Source: Candidatus Woesearchaeota archaeon (GTDB lineage: Archaea; Nanobdellota; Nanobdellia; Woesearchaeales; JACJVV01). From it: 64,000 bases of DNA. The notes beneath the pieces were generated by a model. That model was not told where the DNA came from. It saw nothing but the letters and a program-made list of their open reading frames with translations, and ran no database searches. Shown here one piece after another: positions 28,960-36,758 of the stretch. Location: contig JACJVV010000002.1 in NCBI GenBank assembly GCA_020637495.1, positions 62,001 through 126,000 of the forward strand, given 5' to 3'. Made by a program: the position numbers and the translations under genes. Each line of letters begins with the position of its first letter. The first letter of the stretch is position 1.

Positions 28960-29757
28960 TCATCTGATCTTTTTCAAAGATTCTTTCACGAAGCTAATCT
29001 CTTTTTGTTCATCATCTGATGGTTCATCTTTCCTTTTCTTGACAGGCACATTTTTCTTCACGATCTTTACAGCAGCCTTGCTGATGTTTCTTGTAGCTTT
29101 TGTAAAAGAGAATCCTAGCACGGTGACAGAGAATATCACGATGACTACAGTGGCTATCAGGAATAGCATCCAGCTGAATGTGCCTGTTGCAAGAAGATTA
29201 TCGAAGAAATCCCCGAAGAATTTAGTATAGAATGCATTGATGAGCAACACTGACCCACCTGCTGCAAAACAGTGGAAGACCTGTTCTGGGAATGACCTAT
29301 GCGGAAGTATAAGGCTTATCAGGATATATCCAGGTATCCTTAGGATTGAATAGATAACAACGACTGCAAATATGTTTCCTCCTGTCAACGCATACATCAA
29401 AGGGACAAACAATGCCAATATCGCCTGAAGCAATGCATCCTTGAAGACGGCAATCCATGGCAGATATGCTCCGCATAACCTTGGATACATGTTCCAGAAT
29501 AATGTAAAAGCCACTGCTTCAAATGGTCCTATATGCACAGCTATGAAAACAGTGAATATGTCTACAAAATCAAGCATGTAGAGGAACCGAATCGGTTCCA
29601 TTATGCAGAATCCTGGAAGATTTGTCCAGAAAGCTATCAATGAGAAAAGCATGATTGTCGCGAAGAGAGGGCTGAATGGCAATGCTAATATCGTAAGGAC
29701 GTAGAGCACTGCTGTAGTCGCTATTATCAATGGCCAATTGAATGAAAACATATCCAA
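28960..29757 (-). CDS. Polytopic membrane protein, paralog family copy 2
   Basis: A 265-aa paralog of the proteins at 3145-3948 and 32568-33362. It shares IATTAVLYVLTILALPF in the first helix, FWTNLPGFCI, the central WNMYPRLCGAYLPW, NAFYTKFFGDFFDNLL near residue 180, and a last helix followed by a Lys-rich tail. The tail (IVKKNVPVKKRKDEPSDDEQ) is longer and more charged than in the others. Unlike the others it is not beside a TrmB gene; a secreted JAMM-like gene is divergent from it. Confidence 0.85.
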   Translation of the reverse strand: MDMFSFNWPLIIATTAVLYVLTILALPFSPLFATIMLFSLIAFWTNLPGFCIMEPIRFLYMLDFVDIFTVFIAVHIGPFEAVAFTLFWNMYPRLCGAYLPWIAVFKDALLQAILALFVPLMYALTGGNIFAVVVIYSILRIPGYILISLILPHRSFPEQVFHCFAAGGSVLLINAFYTKFFGDFFDNLLATGTFSWMLFLIATVVIVIFSVTVLGFSFTKATRNISKAAVKIVKKNVPVKKRKDEPSDDEQKEISFVKESLKKIR

Positions 29758-29794
29758 GAAAATTAGTTTTGCAGATATAAAGTTATCGCATTGT

Positions 29795-29802
29795 TTTATA
29801 TA
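29795..29802 (+). promoter_or_regulatory. TATA box of the secreted JAMM-like gene
   Basis: TTTATATA lies 29 bases before ATG 29824. It selects that start over the ATG at 29791 and implies a leaderless mRNA. Confidence 0.55.
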
Positions 29803-29823
29803 TTCAGCAGTGTTCTCCTTGCT

Positions 29824-30642
29824 ATGAAACTCAAAGAGATAATAGCAGCGACACTCCTGACATCTTTAACATTGAATGCTCAACAAATAAGTCCTATTAA
29901 TTTAGCAATTAATCCTTTCTCATTTAATGACAAGCATAAAATGGAATATGCAGGTGATCATGACGCTGCAATTGCTCATATTTATCAAGATGTAGATTTC
30001 AATATACCTTCAGAGAGGGGTTTCTTGTATGATTTCGGTTCACAAGGACTTTATGATATAACTGAGACTTCAGCATTGAACATCTCTGGAAATATAATCT
30101 TGTCTATTGATTTTGATGTTTTTACAGATCTCATCAAAGGTTTTGATAAGGTTATACTGTATCACACACATCCGAATGATACTCAAAAAGAACAGGAGTT
30201 CATGAGTACTGCGACTACAGATGGACAAAAAGCTGTTGTGCAGAAATATTTTGCATGTAATCCACTTCCTTCATTGGAAGATCTTGATTTTATGAAGACT
30301 TGGTACGGCTATTCACAATCAACTAACCAAGACATAGAACTTATTTTCGGGATAATATCTCAAGATTATGTAATATATTTTGGCATATCAGAAGAATTCC
30401 GAGAGAAGTTTGCTAGGATGAATTCAGTTGATTCTTCGACTGATTTTATGGGAACAATATCAGCGCTCAACTCAGCTACTTCTATACATATGATGCATAG
30501 ATCGCAGAAGATAAGGTATGAAAGCATACTTTCTGATGCTATCATGAATGGAGAATATAGCTCCGACTGGATTCCTGAATTATGCAGAAGGCTAAGTAAT
30601 GAGTATTTTTTGATTGAGGCAAAACCACGTTCAGAATTTTAA
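29824..30642 (+). CDS. Secreted JAMM/MPN-like metalloprotease candidate
   Basis: The 272-aa protein begins with a signal peptide (MKLKEIIAATLLTSLTLNAQ). In the middle is VILYHTHPNDTQ and, about 35 residues later, NPLPSLEDLDFM. HTHP followed by PSxxD is the zinc-binding pattern of JAMM (JAB/MPN) domains, here with a longer than usual insertion between the two halves; these enzymes cleave isopeptide or peptide bonds. Residues 75-110 should supply the upstream glutamate, which I cannot pin down. An extracytoplasmic JAMM protein is unusual. Other zinc-binding roles remain possible. Confidence 0.7.
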   Translation: MKLKEIIAATLLTSLTLNAQQISPINLAINPFSFNDKHKMEYAGDHDAAIAHIYQDVDFNIPSERGFLYDFGSQGLYDITETSALNISGNIILSIDFDVFTDLIKGFDKVILYHTHPNDTQKEQEFMSTATTDGQKAVVQKYFACNPLPSLEDLDFMKTWYGYSQSTNQDIELIFGIISQDYVIYFGISEEFREKFARMNSVDSSTDFMGTISALNSATSIHMMHRSQKIRYESILSDAIMNGEYSSDWIPELCRRLSNEYFLIEAKPRSEF

Positions 30643-31200
30643 TTTGCTCTTAGGAATATTTTGAAATTTAAGTATATCTTCCTTCTCCTTGAACCCTTTC
30701 TCAGAAAGCATGTCAACCATGTTGTTGAATATTCCGACTGTTGCATGGACATCGGCCATCGCTCTATGCGCTTGTATATTCTGTACGCCAAAATGTTCGC
30801 AAAGGCATCCTAGTTTCTTGCTCCGTAGATCAGGCAATAACCTGTTTGCAATCTTTCTTGTACAGATGCGTTCATTCCCTAGCTGTATATTATTTGTCAA
30901 TGCATTATGGCTAAGGAAACCATAGTCAAATGCTGCATTATGCGCAACAAGAACATTATCTCCTAAGAAATCAGCGAATTTAGGGATCACATCTTCAATC
31001 CTAGGGGCATCCTTTACCATCTCATCATCTATCCCTGTAAGTCTTGTGATAAAACCAGGGATCCTGACACCGGGATTGACTAATGTCTGGAACTCATCAA
31101 CGATTTTGCCATCCTCGATTCTTGCTGCAGCAATCTCAGTTATCCTATGCCTATGCTTTGAAAGCCCTGTCGTCTCAATGTCAACTACTGTATACACCAT
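30631..31200 (-). CDS. DEDDh-type 3'-5' exonuclease (DnaQ-like)
   Basis: The 189-aa protein has all exonuclease motifs: YTVVDIETTGLSKH (Exo I, D and E), VLVAHNAAFDYGFL (Exo II, D) and HRAMADVHATVGIF (Exo III, H and D). It would remove nucleotides from DNA or RNA 3' ends, in proofreading, repair or RNA trimming. The frame continues to 31251, but start 31200 is favoured by TTTAAATAA about 30 bases upstream and because the family begins at this point. It overlaps the stop of the JAMM gene by 12 bases. Confidence 0.92.
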   Translation of the reverse strand: MVYTVVDIETTGLSKHRHRITEIAAARIEDGKIVDEFQTLVNPGVRIPGFITRLTGIDDEMVKDAPRIEDVIPKFADFLGDNVLVAHNAAFDYGFLSHNALTNNIQLGNERICTRKIANRLLPDLRSKKLGCLCEHFGVQNIQAHRAMADVHATVGIFNNMVDMLSEKGFKEKEDILKFQNIPKSKLKF

Positions 31201-31263
31201 CTTGAATATATCCCAAGAGCAATTATTTAAAACATTTTCCAAGAACAGCATTACAATAATATT

Positions 31264-31270
31264 TTTATAT
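31264..31270 (+). promoter_or_regulatory. TATA box of the phosphofructokinase gene
   Basis: TTTATAT lies about 27 bases before ATG 31292. The open frame extends much further upstream (to 31046) but overlaps the exonuclease gene, so the TATA position decides the start. Confidence 0.6.
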
Positions 31271-31291
31271 CACAGGCATCCGCAATTTAAT

Positions 31292-32551
31292 ATGGCAGAG
31301 AATAACACAACTAAAGATATCAAACGAATAGGCATAATAACCTCAGGCGGAGATTGTGGTGGCCTTAATGCGGTGATCAAAGGAGTTGCATCAATGGCAA
31401 ATGCGCTTGGAATCGTCCCATTAGTCATACCTAATGGTTATGCTGGATTATATAACCTGATTGATCTTCCTGACGACAAGCTTACAGTATTGTCAAATAA
31501 GAGGCTTAGTGTTTTCAGCGCGACTGTTGCAGGCTCTGAAGCAGGCCATTCACGTGTCAAGATTTCAAAGATAAAGGATGAGAATAAATATGATAGGATA
31601 AAACAGGGGCTTGCAAAGCATAAGATCGATGCATTGGTAGTATCTGGAGGAGATGACAGCGGAAGTGTTGTTGTTGATCTTTGTGATAATGGCATTCCAA
31701 CAAACCACGCTCCAAAGACAATGGACCTTGACCTTCAGACATACAGCGTTGGTGGAGATTCTACCCTTAACAACATCGCAAGGGCTATTGAGGATCTCAA
31801 GACGACAGCTAAGACACATAACAGGATAATGGTCCTCGAAGTCTTCGGAAGATATGTGGGGCATTCAGCTTTCAGAGGCGGTGTTGCAGGAGATGCAGAC
31901 TGCATACTCATACCTGAGATAGTCCCTGATTTTGATGTCATATATGATCATATGTCTAAAGCATTCACTGAAAGAGTATTGCATAGTGATGTCCACACTG
32001 GTAACTATATGATTGTTGCAGCAGAAGCTATGAAAGGCGATCCAGAGAAAGATGATGTAAATGAGGAAGGTTTCCTAGTCGACAAAACAGCAGATCCTGA
32101 TGCTTTCGGGCATTATCCATTGGTCGGTGCAGGAAAGAAAGTTGAGAAAGAGCTAAAAGCAAGGCTTAAGAAGGATGAAAGGATGAAGATGTTCATGAAA
32201 CAGGCAGGCATGTATGTTGAAGGCCAGTATGAGATTCCTGAAGTGAGGGTGATCAGACCTACTCATCTGATGAGATGCGGAGACAGCAGCGCTTTTGACG
32301 TGAATTTTGGCAGAGAAGCAGGTGCTGGAGCAGTCTATCTTCTGACACAAGGCATTTATGGGATTACATGTGCAGGCGTAAGCAATGGCATGATCCAATA
32401 CCTCCCTACGAAAGAGGCGATAAAGCAGAATCCGGTGAATCTTGATCAGGTATCCTTGTTCGAGATGCAGGGAATATGTTTTGGCAGGAAGCCGCAAGGA
32501 TTCAATCCAGGATTGACAGAACTGAAAGGCAAGATATTAAGACATATCTAG
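31292..32551 (+). CDS. pfkA: 6-phosphofructokinase with PPi-type active-site residues
   Basis: Phosphorylates fructose 6-phosphate at C1 in glycolysis. Motifs: ITSGGDCGGLNAVIKG (start), SGGDDSGS near residue 112, and APKTMDLDLQTYSVGGD near residue 135, with both catalytic aspartates. In family PFK-A, Asp after GGD in GGDDS (ATP enzymes have Gly) and Lys in PKTxD (ATP enzymes have Gly) mark pyrophosphate as phosphoryl donor, so a PPi-dependent, reversible enzyme is expected. EVFGRYVGHSAF and the C-terminal FGRKPQGFNPG complete the fold. The PFK-A type is uncommon in archaea, so bacterial origin is likely. Confidence 0.92.
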   Translation: MAENNTTKDIKRIGIITSGGDCGGLNAVIKGVASMANALGIVPLVIPNGYAGLYNLIDLPDDKLTVLSNKRLSVFSATVAGSEAGHSRVKISKIKDENKYDRIKQGLAKHKIDALVVSGGDDSGSVVVDLCDNGIPTNHAPKTMDLDLQTYSVGGDSTLNNIARAIEDLKTTAKTHNRIMVLEVFGRYVGHSAFRGGVAGDADCILIPEIVPDFDVIYDHMSKAFTERVLHSDVHTGNYMIVAAEAMKGDPEKDDVNEEGFLVDKTADPDAFGHYPLVGAGKKVEKELKARLKKDERMKMFMKQAGMYVEGQYEIPEVRVIRPTHLMRCGDSSAFDVNFGREAGAGAVYLLTQGIYGITCAGVSNGMIQYLPTKEAIKQNPVNLDQVSLFEMQGICFGRKPQGFNPGLTELKGKILRHI

Positions 32552-32567
32552 GCTGTGGTGATTTCTC

Positions 32568-33362
32568 TCAGATTATTCTTTTTATATTGAGCAGTATATC
32601 ATTATCAGATATCGACTCCTCGTTCCCTTTCTTCTTCTCGTCATTGCCAGAAAATATATTCAGCACTTTTCTTAACAGATATCCCTGGTGCATGTATTTG
32701 CTTGATTTTTTCCCAGTCAATCCAAGGTAAAGCAAAGCTACGACTATTGTTGCAAAGATGAAAAGAGGCCAACTGAATTTTGCACCGCCACTAAGCAATC
32801 CATCGAAGAAAGGACCAAAGTATTTTGCATAGAAACCATTGACTGCTAAGGTGACAAAAGTTACACCAGTCCACATGACTGCAAACTGGAATGGTCCTGG
32901 TACAGGATATACAAACCATAATATTATGAAACCAATCCTTCTTATTATCGTGAATATCATCATGCACAGGAATATATCCTGGCCAGATAATGCATATATC
33001 CAAGGGACAAACAGGCAGATTACTGCCATTATTATGCCATCTTTCACAACACCGCTGAAGTAGGGGGTTATTCCTGCAACCCTTGACCATATGTTTCCGA
33101 AGAGCGAGAAGACAGCTCCTGTAAATGGATCGATATGTATCGCAATGAGCATGCTGAGTATGTCGACGACGTCCATCTGGTATAGTATGAAGAATGGGGA
33201 TGGGATTCCACACCCAGGGAGTCTGCTCCAGTATGCGATCAGTGCAAACAGGAATATTGTGCTGAATTCTCTATTGAAAGGAAATGTGATCAATATGAGT
33301 GCATACAATACTGCTGTCGTCGCAAGTACAAAAGGCCAATGCAGTCCAATCATCTTGCTCAT
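32568..33362 (-). CDS. Polytopic membrane protein, paralog family copy 3
   Basis: A 264-aa paralog of copies at 3145 and 28960, with FWSRLPG-like AYWSRLPGCGIPSPFFILYQ, NGFYAKYFGPFFDGLL and FSWPLFIFATIVV all present. Start 33362 (ATGAGCAAG) overlaps the stop of the upstream zinc-ribbon gene as ATGA. It is the last gene of a three-gene operon: methyltransferase, zinc ribbon, membrane protein. The C-terminus ends in an acidic then basic tail. A TrmB regulator is just beyond the methyltransferase, divergent. Confidence 0.87.
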   Translation of the reverse strand: MSKMIGLHWPFVLATTAVLYALILITFPFNREFSTIFLFALIAYWSRLPGCGIPSPFFILYQMDVVDILSMLIAIHIDPFTGAVFSLFGNIWSRVAGITPYFSGVVKDGIIMAVICLFVPWIYALSGQDIFLCMMIFTIIRRIGFIILWFVYPVPGPFQFAVMWTGVTFVTLAVNGFYAKYFGPFFDGLLSGGAKFSWPLFIFATIVVALLYLGLTGKKSSKYMHQGYLLRKVLNIFSGNDEKKKGNEESISDNDILLNIKRII

Positions 33363-33496
33363 CTTTTCATCACGTCCAGCCATCTGCTGTAGAATCCATT
33401 TGGAGCAAGAATCACGAGATTAGCCAAGCAATTTTCACAGAAATTATCTTCACCTAAGTTCTTATGCTTGCATCTTGGACAGGTTGTGTGTCTCAT
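33359..33496 (-). CDS. 45-aa zinc-ribbon protein
   Basis: A short gene between the methyltransferase and the membrane protein, overlapping both by 4 bases (ATGA each time), which is strong evidence that it is translated. The protein is MRHTTCPRCKHKNLGEDNFC followed by ENCLANLVILAPNG and a basic end: CxxC plus CxxC, a complete zinc ribbon. It may be a small adaptor for one of its neighbours. The role is unknown. Confidence 0.8.
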   Translation of the reverse strand: MRHTTCPRCKHKNLGEDNFCENCLANLVILAPNGFYSRWLDVMKR

Positions 33497-34230
33497 CTTA
33501 AGTCCTCCAGAAGAATTACCTTGAAATGATATCTAGTAGAATCCTTTGCAATGCTCTGAAGACCATATCCTGTATCCTGCAACAGCCTCCTCTCAGTCTT
33601 CCAACTATATCTTGGTCCAAGAGACTCAGGATCATTCTCATGTCCTGCAAAATCCCAATGACATACTGCCATCCTTGGAGAATATTCCTTAGCTATCCTG
33701 TAAAGTTCTTTGGCTTTCTCTTCACCGAAGCACATTGTTCTTGAGATTGGTTCATCAGCTAATGGATCTCCTGGGAAGAATGGGGGATTTGCGATTATCA
33801 AATCAGCTTTCTCTTTTACGTTGCTGAAAAGATCGCTCTGTATTATCTCTGCTCTATTTTCAAGGCCATATTGCCTGATATTCTCTGCTGTATTCTGGCA
33901 AGCCTCACGAGAGGAATCAACAAAGGTTACATATCCTGCTCCGCTCAAGAGAGCTACAATGCCTTGGATACCTCCCCCGCAGCACATATCGATGACATGC
34001 TTCTTTTGATACTCGCAATTATTATATCTCACCCATCTTGCAAACTCTACTGCAGTCATCTTATCCGATTGGAAGACATCTTTATTGAGGATATAATCCT
34101 TCAATACAAATTCAGGAGTTAAGTGGATATCAGTAATCTTGCTAATATCTTGCTGAAACCTTTCCTTGAAAGATCTTATCTGCAATCTGACCTGCTCTTG
34201 CTTCTTTACATCCATTTCATTGAATCTCAT
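33493..34230 (-). CDS. SAM-dependent methyltransferase with NPPF motif
   Basis: A class I methyltransferase of 245 aa. VIDMCCGGGIQGIVALLSGA near residue 80 is the SAM-binding motif, VTFVDSS motif II, and LIIANPPFFPGDPL near residue 148 the catalytic NPPF found in enzymes that methylate amino groups of RNA bases, DNA adenine or protein glutamine. The best guess is an RNA or protein methylase of the HemK/TrmN type. It is first of a three-gene chain with ATGA overlaps. Confidence 0.85.
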   Translation of the reverse strand: MRFNEMDVKKQEQVRLQIRSFKERFQQDISKITDIHLTPEFVLKDYILNKDVFQSDKMTAVEFARWVRYNNCEYQKKHVIDMCCGGGIQGIVALLSGAGYVTFVDSSREACQNTAENIRQYGLENRAEIIQSDLFSNVKEKADLIIANPPFFPGDPLADEPISRTMCFGEEKAKELYRIAKEYSPRMAVCHWDFAGHENDPESLGPRYSWKTERRLLQDTGYGLQSIAKDSTRYHFKVILLEDLR

Positions 34231-34320
34231 AGTATCACCCCATTGACTAATTATTACTACTCTAAAGTGAATTTAATATTTATTAATTATGTACTACCTA
34301 GGGGGTCTATAATTAGTAAT

Positions 34321-34330
34321 ATTTATATAT
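34321..34330 (+). promoter_or_regulatory. TATA box of the second TrmB gene
   Basis: ATTTATATAT ends 20 bases before ATG 34351, consistent with a leaderless transcript. The open frame from 34123 passes through it and through the divergent gene's start, so the shorter frame is the gene. Confidence 0.6.
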
Positions 34331-34350
34331 CAAAGAAAGACACAGTAAGC

Positions 34351-35097
34351 ATGGAACCAAGATTGCTTGAGGGCATCGGACTGACTGAAGCAGAAACAAG
34401 GGTATATCTGGCATTGGCAGAGCTAGGCTCAACAAAGACTGGTCCTCTATCGACAAGAAGCAAGGTTTCCTATTCAAAGATCTATAAGATTCTATATCGA
34501 TTAGAGCAGAAAGGACTTGTCGGACATATTGTCAAAGGGAAAGTAAAGTTCTTCAAGGCAATGGAACCTTCAAGGATTCTAGATTATGTCGATGAGAAAT
34601 CAAGAACATTAGAACAACAAAGGGCAGAGATAGAGAAAGCGCTTCCAGAACTTGAAAGCATAATACCTTCTGATGATACCCCTGAATCAATAACTTATTA
34701 TGGCTTCAAGGCAATTAAGAACCTATTGTTAAGCATGATCGAGGAATTGAAAGGTGGTGGAGAGTATTATGTTTTAGGTGCAATGTATGGAGAGGTCATA
34801 GGTGTGAGGCCATTCTACAAGGACTTCCATAGCAGAAGGACTGAAAAGAGGATCAAAGTAAAGATGCTTGCAAATCCTAACGTAAGGGGGAGCATTGAAC
34901 CTGAGACACTTAAGGATGCAAGCATAAGATATATGCCAACTGACCTAATAACCAATATGAACACTTACTTCTATAATGATATTGCCATCATAATTCTTTG
35001 GATCAAGGAACCTATAGCATTTTATATGAAGAGCAGGGATGCAGTGAGGAGTTTTCGAACTTACTTTGACACCTTCTGGAAGATCTCAAAGGTATGA
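34351..35097 (+). CDS. TrmB-family transcriptional regulator, second copy
   Basis: A 248-aa paralog of the protein at 4049-4807. The winged helix is at residues 5-70 (GIGLTEAETRVYLALAELGS, then RSKVSYSKIYKILYRLEQKG), followed by a coiled linker (KSRTLEQQRAEIEKALPELE) and an effector domain ending FRTYFDTFWKISK. It is divergent from the methyltransferase-zinc ribbon-membrane protein operon, as its paralog is divergent from membrane copy 1; control of those genes is a reasonable inference. Confidence 0.92.
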   Translation: MEPRLLEGIGLTEAETRVYLALAELGSTKTGPLSTRSKVSYSKIYKILYRLEQKGLVGHIVKGKVKFFKAMEPSRILDYVDEKSRTLEQQRAEIEKALPELESIIPSDDTPESITYYGFKAIKNLLLSMIEELKGGGEYYVLGAMYGEVIGVRPFYKDFHSRRTEKRIKVKMLANPNVRGSIEPETLKDASIRYMPTDLITNMNTYFYNDIAIIILWIKEPIAFYMKSRDAVRSFRTYFDTFWKISKV

Positions 35098-35163
35098 TAT
35101 CTAAAGGGACATCTATCTTTATTTAGCCATCACAAGATTTAAATACTGGATAATACTATCTTG

Positions 35164-35250
35164 ATGGCAATGGCTGGACATTTGATAAAAAAGCCATATG
35201 AGGAAAAAAGACAAAACTGTCGACTGATTCTAACGATTCACTTGAACTAG
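35164..35250 (+). CDS. Possible 28-aa leaderless ORF upstream of rps17e
   Basis: TTTAAATA at 35138-35145 is 26 bases before ATG 35164, so a leaderless transcript would start here. The frame encodes MAMAGHLIKKPYEEKRQNCR and eight more residues. It has no SD and no known homology. It could be a short leader peptide ahead of the two genes that follow, or an untranslated 5' region. Confidence 0.3.
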   Translation: MAMAGHLIKKPYEEKRQNCRLILTIHLN

Positions 35251-35286
35251 CTATATGACGACAGATCCTATTTCTATGAGGTCACG

Positions 35287-35430
35287 ATGAGCGAACTGAA
35301 GAAGAAGATATCATCTATTGAATGGGACATAGAGCATATGGAAGATAAAGGCATGAGGGCTCGTAAGATAGAGCTTCTCAAGACTCTAAAAGAACAGCTC
35401 AGACTGGAGGAGCAAGATGGGAAGAATTAA
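35287..35430 (+). CDS. 47-aa coiled-coil protein ahead of rps17e
   Basis: ATG 35287 is preceded by TGAGGT 6 bases upstream. The protein (MSELKKKISSIEWDIEHMED, then MRARKIELLKTLKEQLRLEE) is a single amphipathic helix with heptads. It overlaps the start of rps17e by 14 bases, so the two are translationally coupled. Position suggests a ribosome- or translation-related partner, but I do not recognise it. Confidence 0.6.
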   Translation: MSELKKKISSIEWDIEHMEDKGMRARKIELLKTLKEQLRLEEQDGKN

Positions 35431-35617
35431 GACTTTGCAGATAAAGAGGGCAACACACAATATCCTTAAGAAGCATGATGACAAGTTCTCTGATAATTTT
35501 GAGCAGAACAAGCAGACATTGCTTTCAATGTATAATATCCAATCTAAAAAGATAAGGAATGTTATTGCAGGATATATCACAAGGATAGTAAGAAAGGGAA
35601 AAAATCTTGATTTATGA
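35417..35617 (+). CDS. rps17e: 30S ribosomal protein S17e
   Basis: Archaeal/eukaryotic small-subunit ribosomal protein with no bacterial counterpart. At 66 aa it has the family start MGRIKTLQIKRATHNILKKH, the DKFSDNFEQNK region and the end IQSKKIRNVIAGYITRIVRK. It overlaps the preceding short gene. It is one of the clearest proofs of archaeal origin in the window. Confidence 0.96.
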   Translation: MGRIKTLQIKRATHNILKKHDDKFSDNFEQNKQTLLSMYNIQSKKIRNVIAGYITRIVRKGKNLDL

Positions 35618-35666
35618 AATATAGGGCTGTTTCAGTCGCATAATTAATAAGTTTAGGAGGGGCAAA

Positions 35667-35723
35667 ATGTCAGACTACGAAGACGATGATTTCGACTACG
35701 ATCATGATGAAGATGAGGATTAG
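35667..35723 (+). CDS. Possible 18-aa acidic peptide
   Basis: TTTAGGAGGGG at 35652-35662 is a strong ribosome-binding site 4 bases before ATG 35667. The peptide is almost wholly Asp, Glu and Tyr (MSDYEDDDFDYDHDEDED), followed by a T-rich stretch near 35735. The perfect SD argues for translation; the extreme composition and length leave doubt. Confidence 0.45.
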   Translation: MSDYEDDDFDYDHDEDED

Positions 35724-35775
35724 GTAGAAAACTAATTTTTTCTTTTAATTATTATTCTTATTTCTTAGAAAGTAA

Positions 35776-35794
35776 AGTGTGAGAGAGGGGATTC
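35776..35794. repeat. Displaced copy of the tRNA-Leu 3' end
   Basis: AGTGTGAGAGAGGGGATTC is identical to 35890-35908, which is the 3' end of the tRNA-Leu gene (minus strand). Weaker similarity extends about 15 bases further left (TTCTTAGAAAGTAA versus TTCTGCAAGAAATAAG). Such a short direct repeat of a tRNA 3' end is the usual scar of site-specific integration or of a small tandem duplication. Confidence 0.6.
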
Positions 35795-35891
35795 TTTGTG
35801 AATGTAATGAACAAAGTTCAGAACGAAGCAAAGCATAGTGACAGAACGTTCGAATTCCTGACTCCATTTTTATTTCTGCAAGAAATAAGAG

Positions 35892-36025
35892 TGTGAGAGA
35901 GGGGATTCGAACCCCCGAACCCACTAAGAGACAGGATATCTTCCAAAGGAAGACTGCCCTTTGCATAAAGGGTATCTCATCGTGACTTAAGTCCTGCGCA
36001 TTTGACCAGGCTTTGCTACTCTCAC
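35892..36025 (-). tRNA. tRNA-Leu(UAA) with a 48-base intron
   Basis: On the minus strand the acceptor GTGAGAG pairs with CTCTCAC, the D arm is of Leu type (GCAAAGCCTGGTCAAATGC), and the anticodon stem CAGGA/TCCTG encloses loop C-TTAAG-A, so the anticodon is UAA. A 48-base insertion between positions 37 and 38, the standard archaeal intron site, begins TCACGATGAG and ends TTGGAAGAT. A long variable arm and the T arm GGGGTTCGAATCCCC follow. No CCA is encoded; discriminator base A. Splicing would need the archaeal endonuclease. Confidence 0.9.
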
Positions 36026-36107
36026 ATTAATAGCATAGAATTCTCAAAGTTCTTTTATAACTTTTTGCATATAAAAGCATTTAAGTCAATTATCCTCAGA
36101 GCATGGC

Positions 36108-36758
36108 ATGAGGAAGCTTGCAGCAATAGTAGTTGCTTCATACATTGTTGGTACAGCATGCGCTAGTCAGGAGCAGGCAGATGCACTGCATAATGAGAGA
36201 TCAGTGCATATAGTCCAGACGAACAGGATTGATGTGCCATATCCATTATATGAGTATATTGCTTTGAGGCCAAAGCTTTCAACAGAGCTGGCAAAAGAGT
36301 TCAGCGATTCTAAGTATGAGATACATGATTATACGAACGATACTTTCAATATGACTTCTAAGGCTGATCTGGAAGCTACATTAGAGATATTATCAAAGAC
36401 AGATAACATGGAAGACTGTTCGATAAGGTATTATCTTAATGGTTCTGTACGCCCAATGCTTTTCAGGATAAATTTTGAGCTTGATCTTAATATCAGTTCA
36501 ACCAATGCTTATCCTGGAGCAGAATATCGCGTAGAAATATACACCCTTCCAAAAAAAAGATGGCTCACTTGGTTGATGAAGATGTTTGATGGGCACATAG
36601 CTTCAAGCCTTGAGGAGATAACAGATTCAGTGAATAAGATAGCATATGCGATGACTAACGATTCTTCAAATACTCTAGAGAGATTGGATGCAATGTTCAA
36701 AGAAGAAAGGATAGAGACTAATGATTATTATTTCCTCAAAGGACTTATAACTTACTGA
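36108..36758 (+). CDS. Exported protein of unknown function, 216 aa
   Basis: The N-terminus is a signal peptide (MRKLAAIVVASYIVGTACAS), with a cysteine at the predicted cleavage area that could be a lipobox. The rest is a mixed alpha/beta extracytoplasmic domain (EDCSIRYYLNGSVRPMLFRI) with several Asn-X-Thr/Ser sites that could be glycosylated. It overlaps the stop of the convergent gene by 7 bases. No family recognised. Confidence 0.78.
   Translation: MRKLAAIVVASYIVGTACASQEQADALHNERSVHIVQTNRIDVPYPLYEYIALRPKLSTELAKEFSDSKYEIHDYTNDTFNMTSKADLEATLEILSKTDNMEDCSIRYYLNGSVRPMLFRINFELDLNISSTNAYPGAEYRVEIYTLPKKRWLTWLMKMFDGHIASSLEEITDSVNKIAYAMTNDSSNTLERLDAMFKEERIETNDYYFLKGLITY

Noticed and set aside
35180..35270. 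Possible C/D-box guide RNA upstream of rps17e (TGAGGA, CTGA and TGACGA boxes)
   Set aside because: Box spacing is wrong for an archaeal C/D RNA and the boxes are imperfect.
35800..35880. A T-loop-like GTTCGAATTCC near 35856 as a second tRNA
   Set aside because: No acceptor or anticodon stem can be formed around it, so it is probably chance or part of the duplicated stretch.
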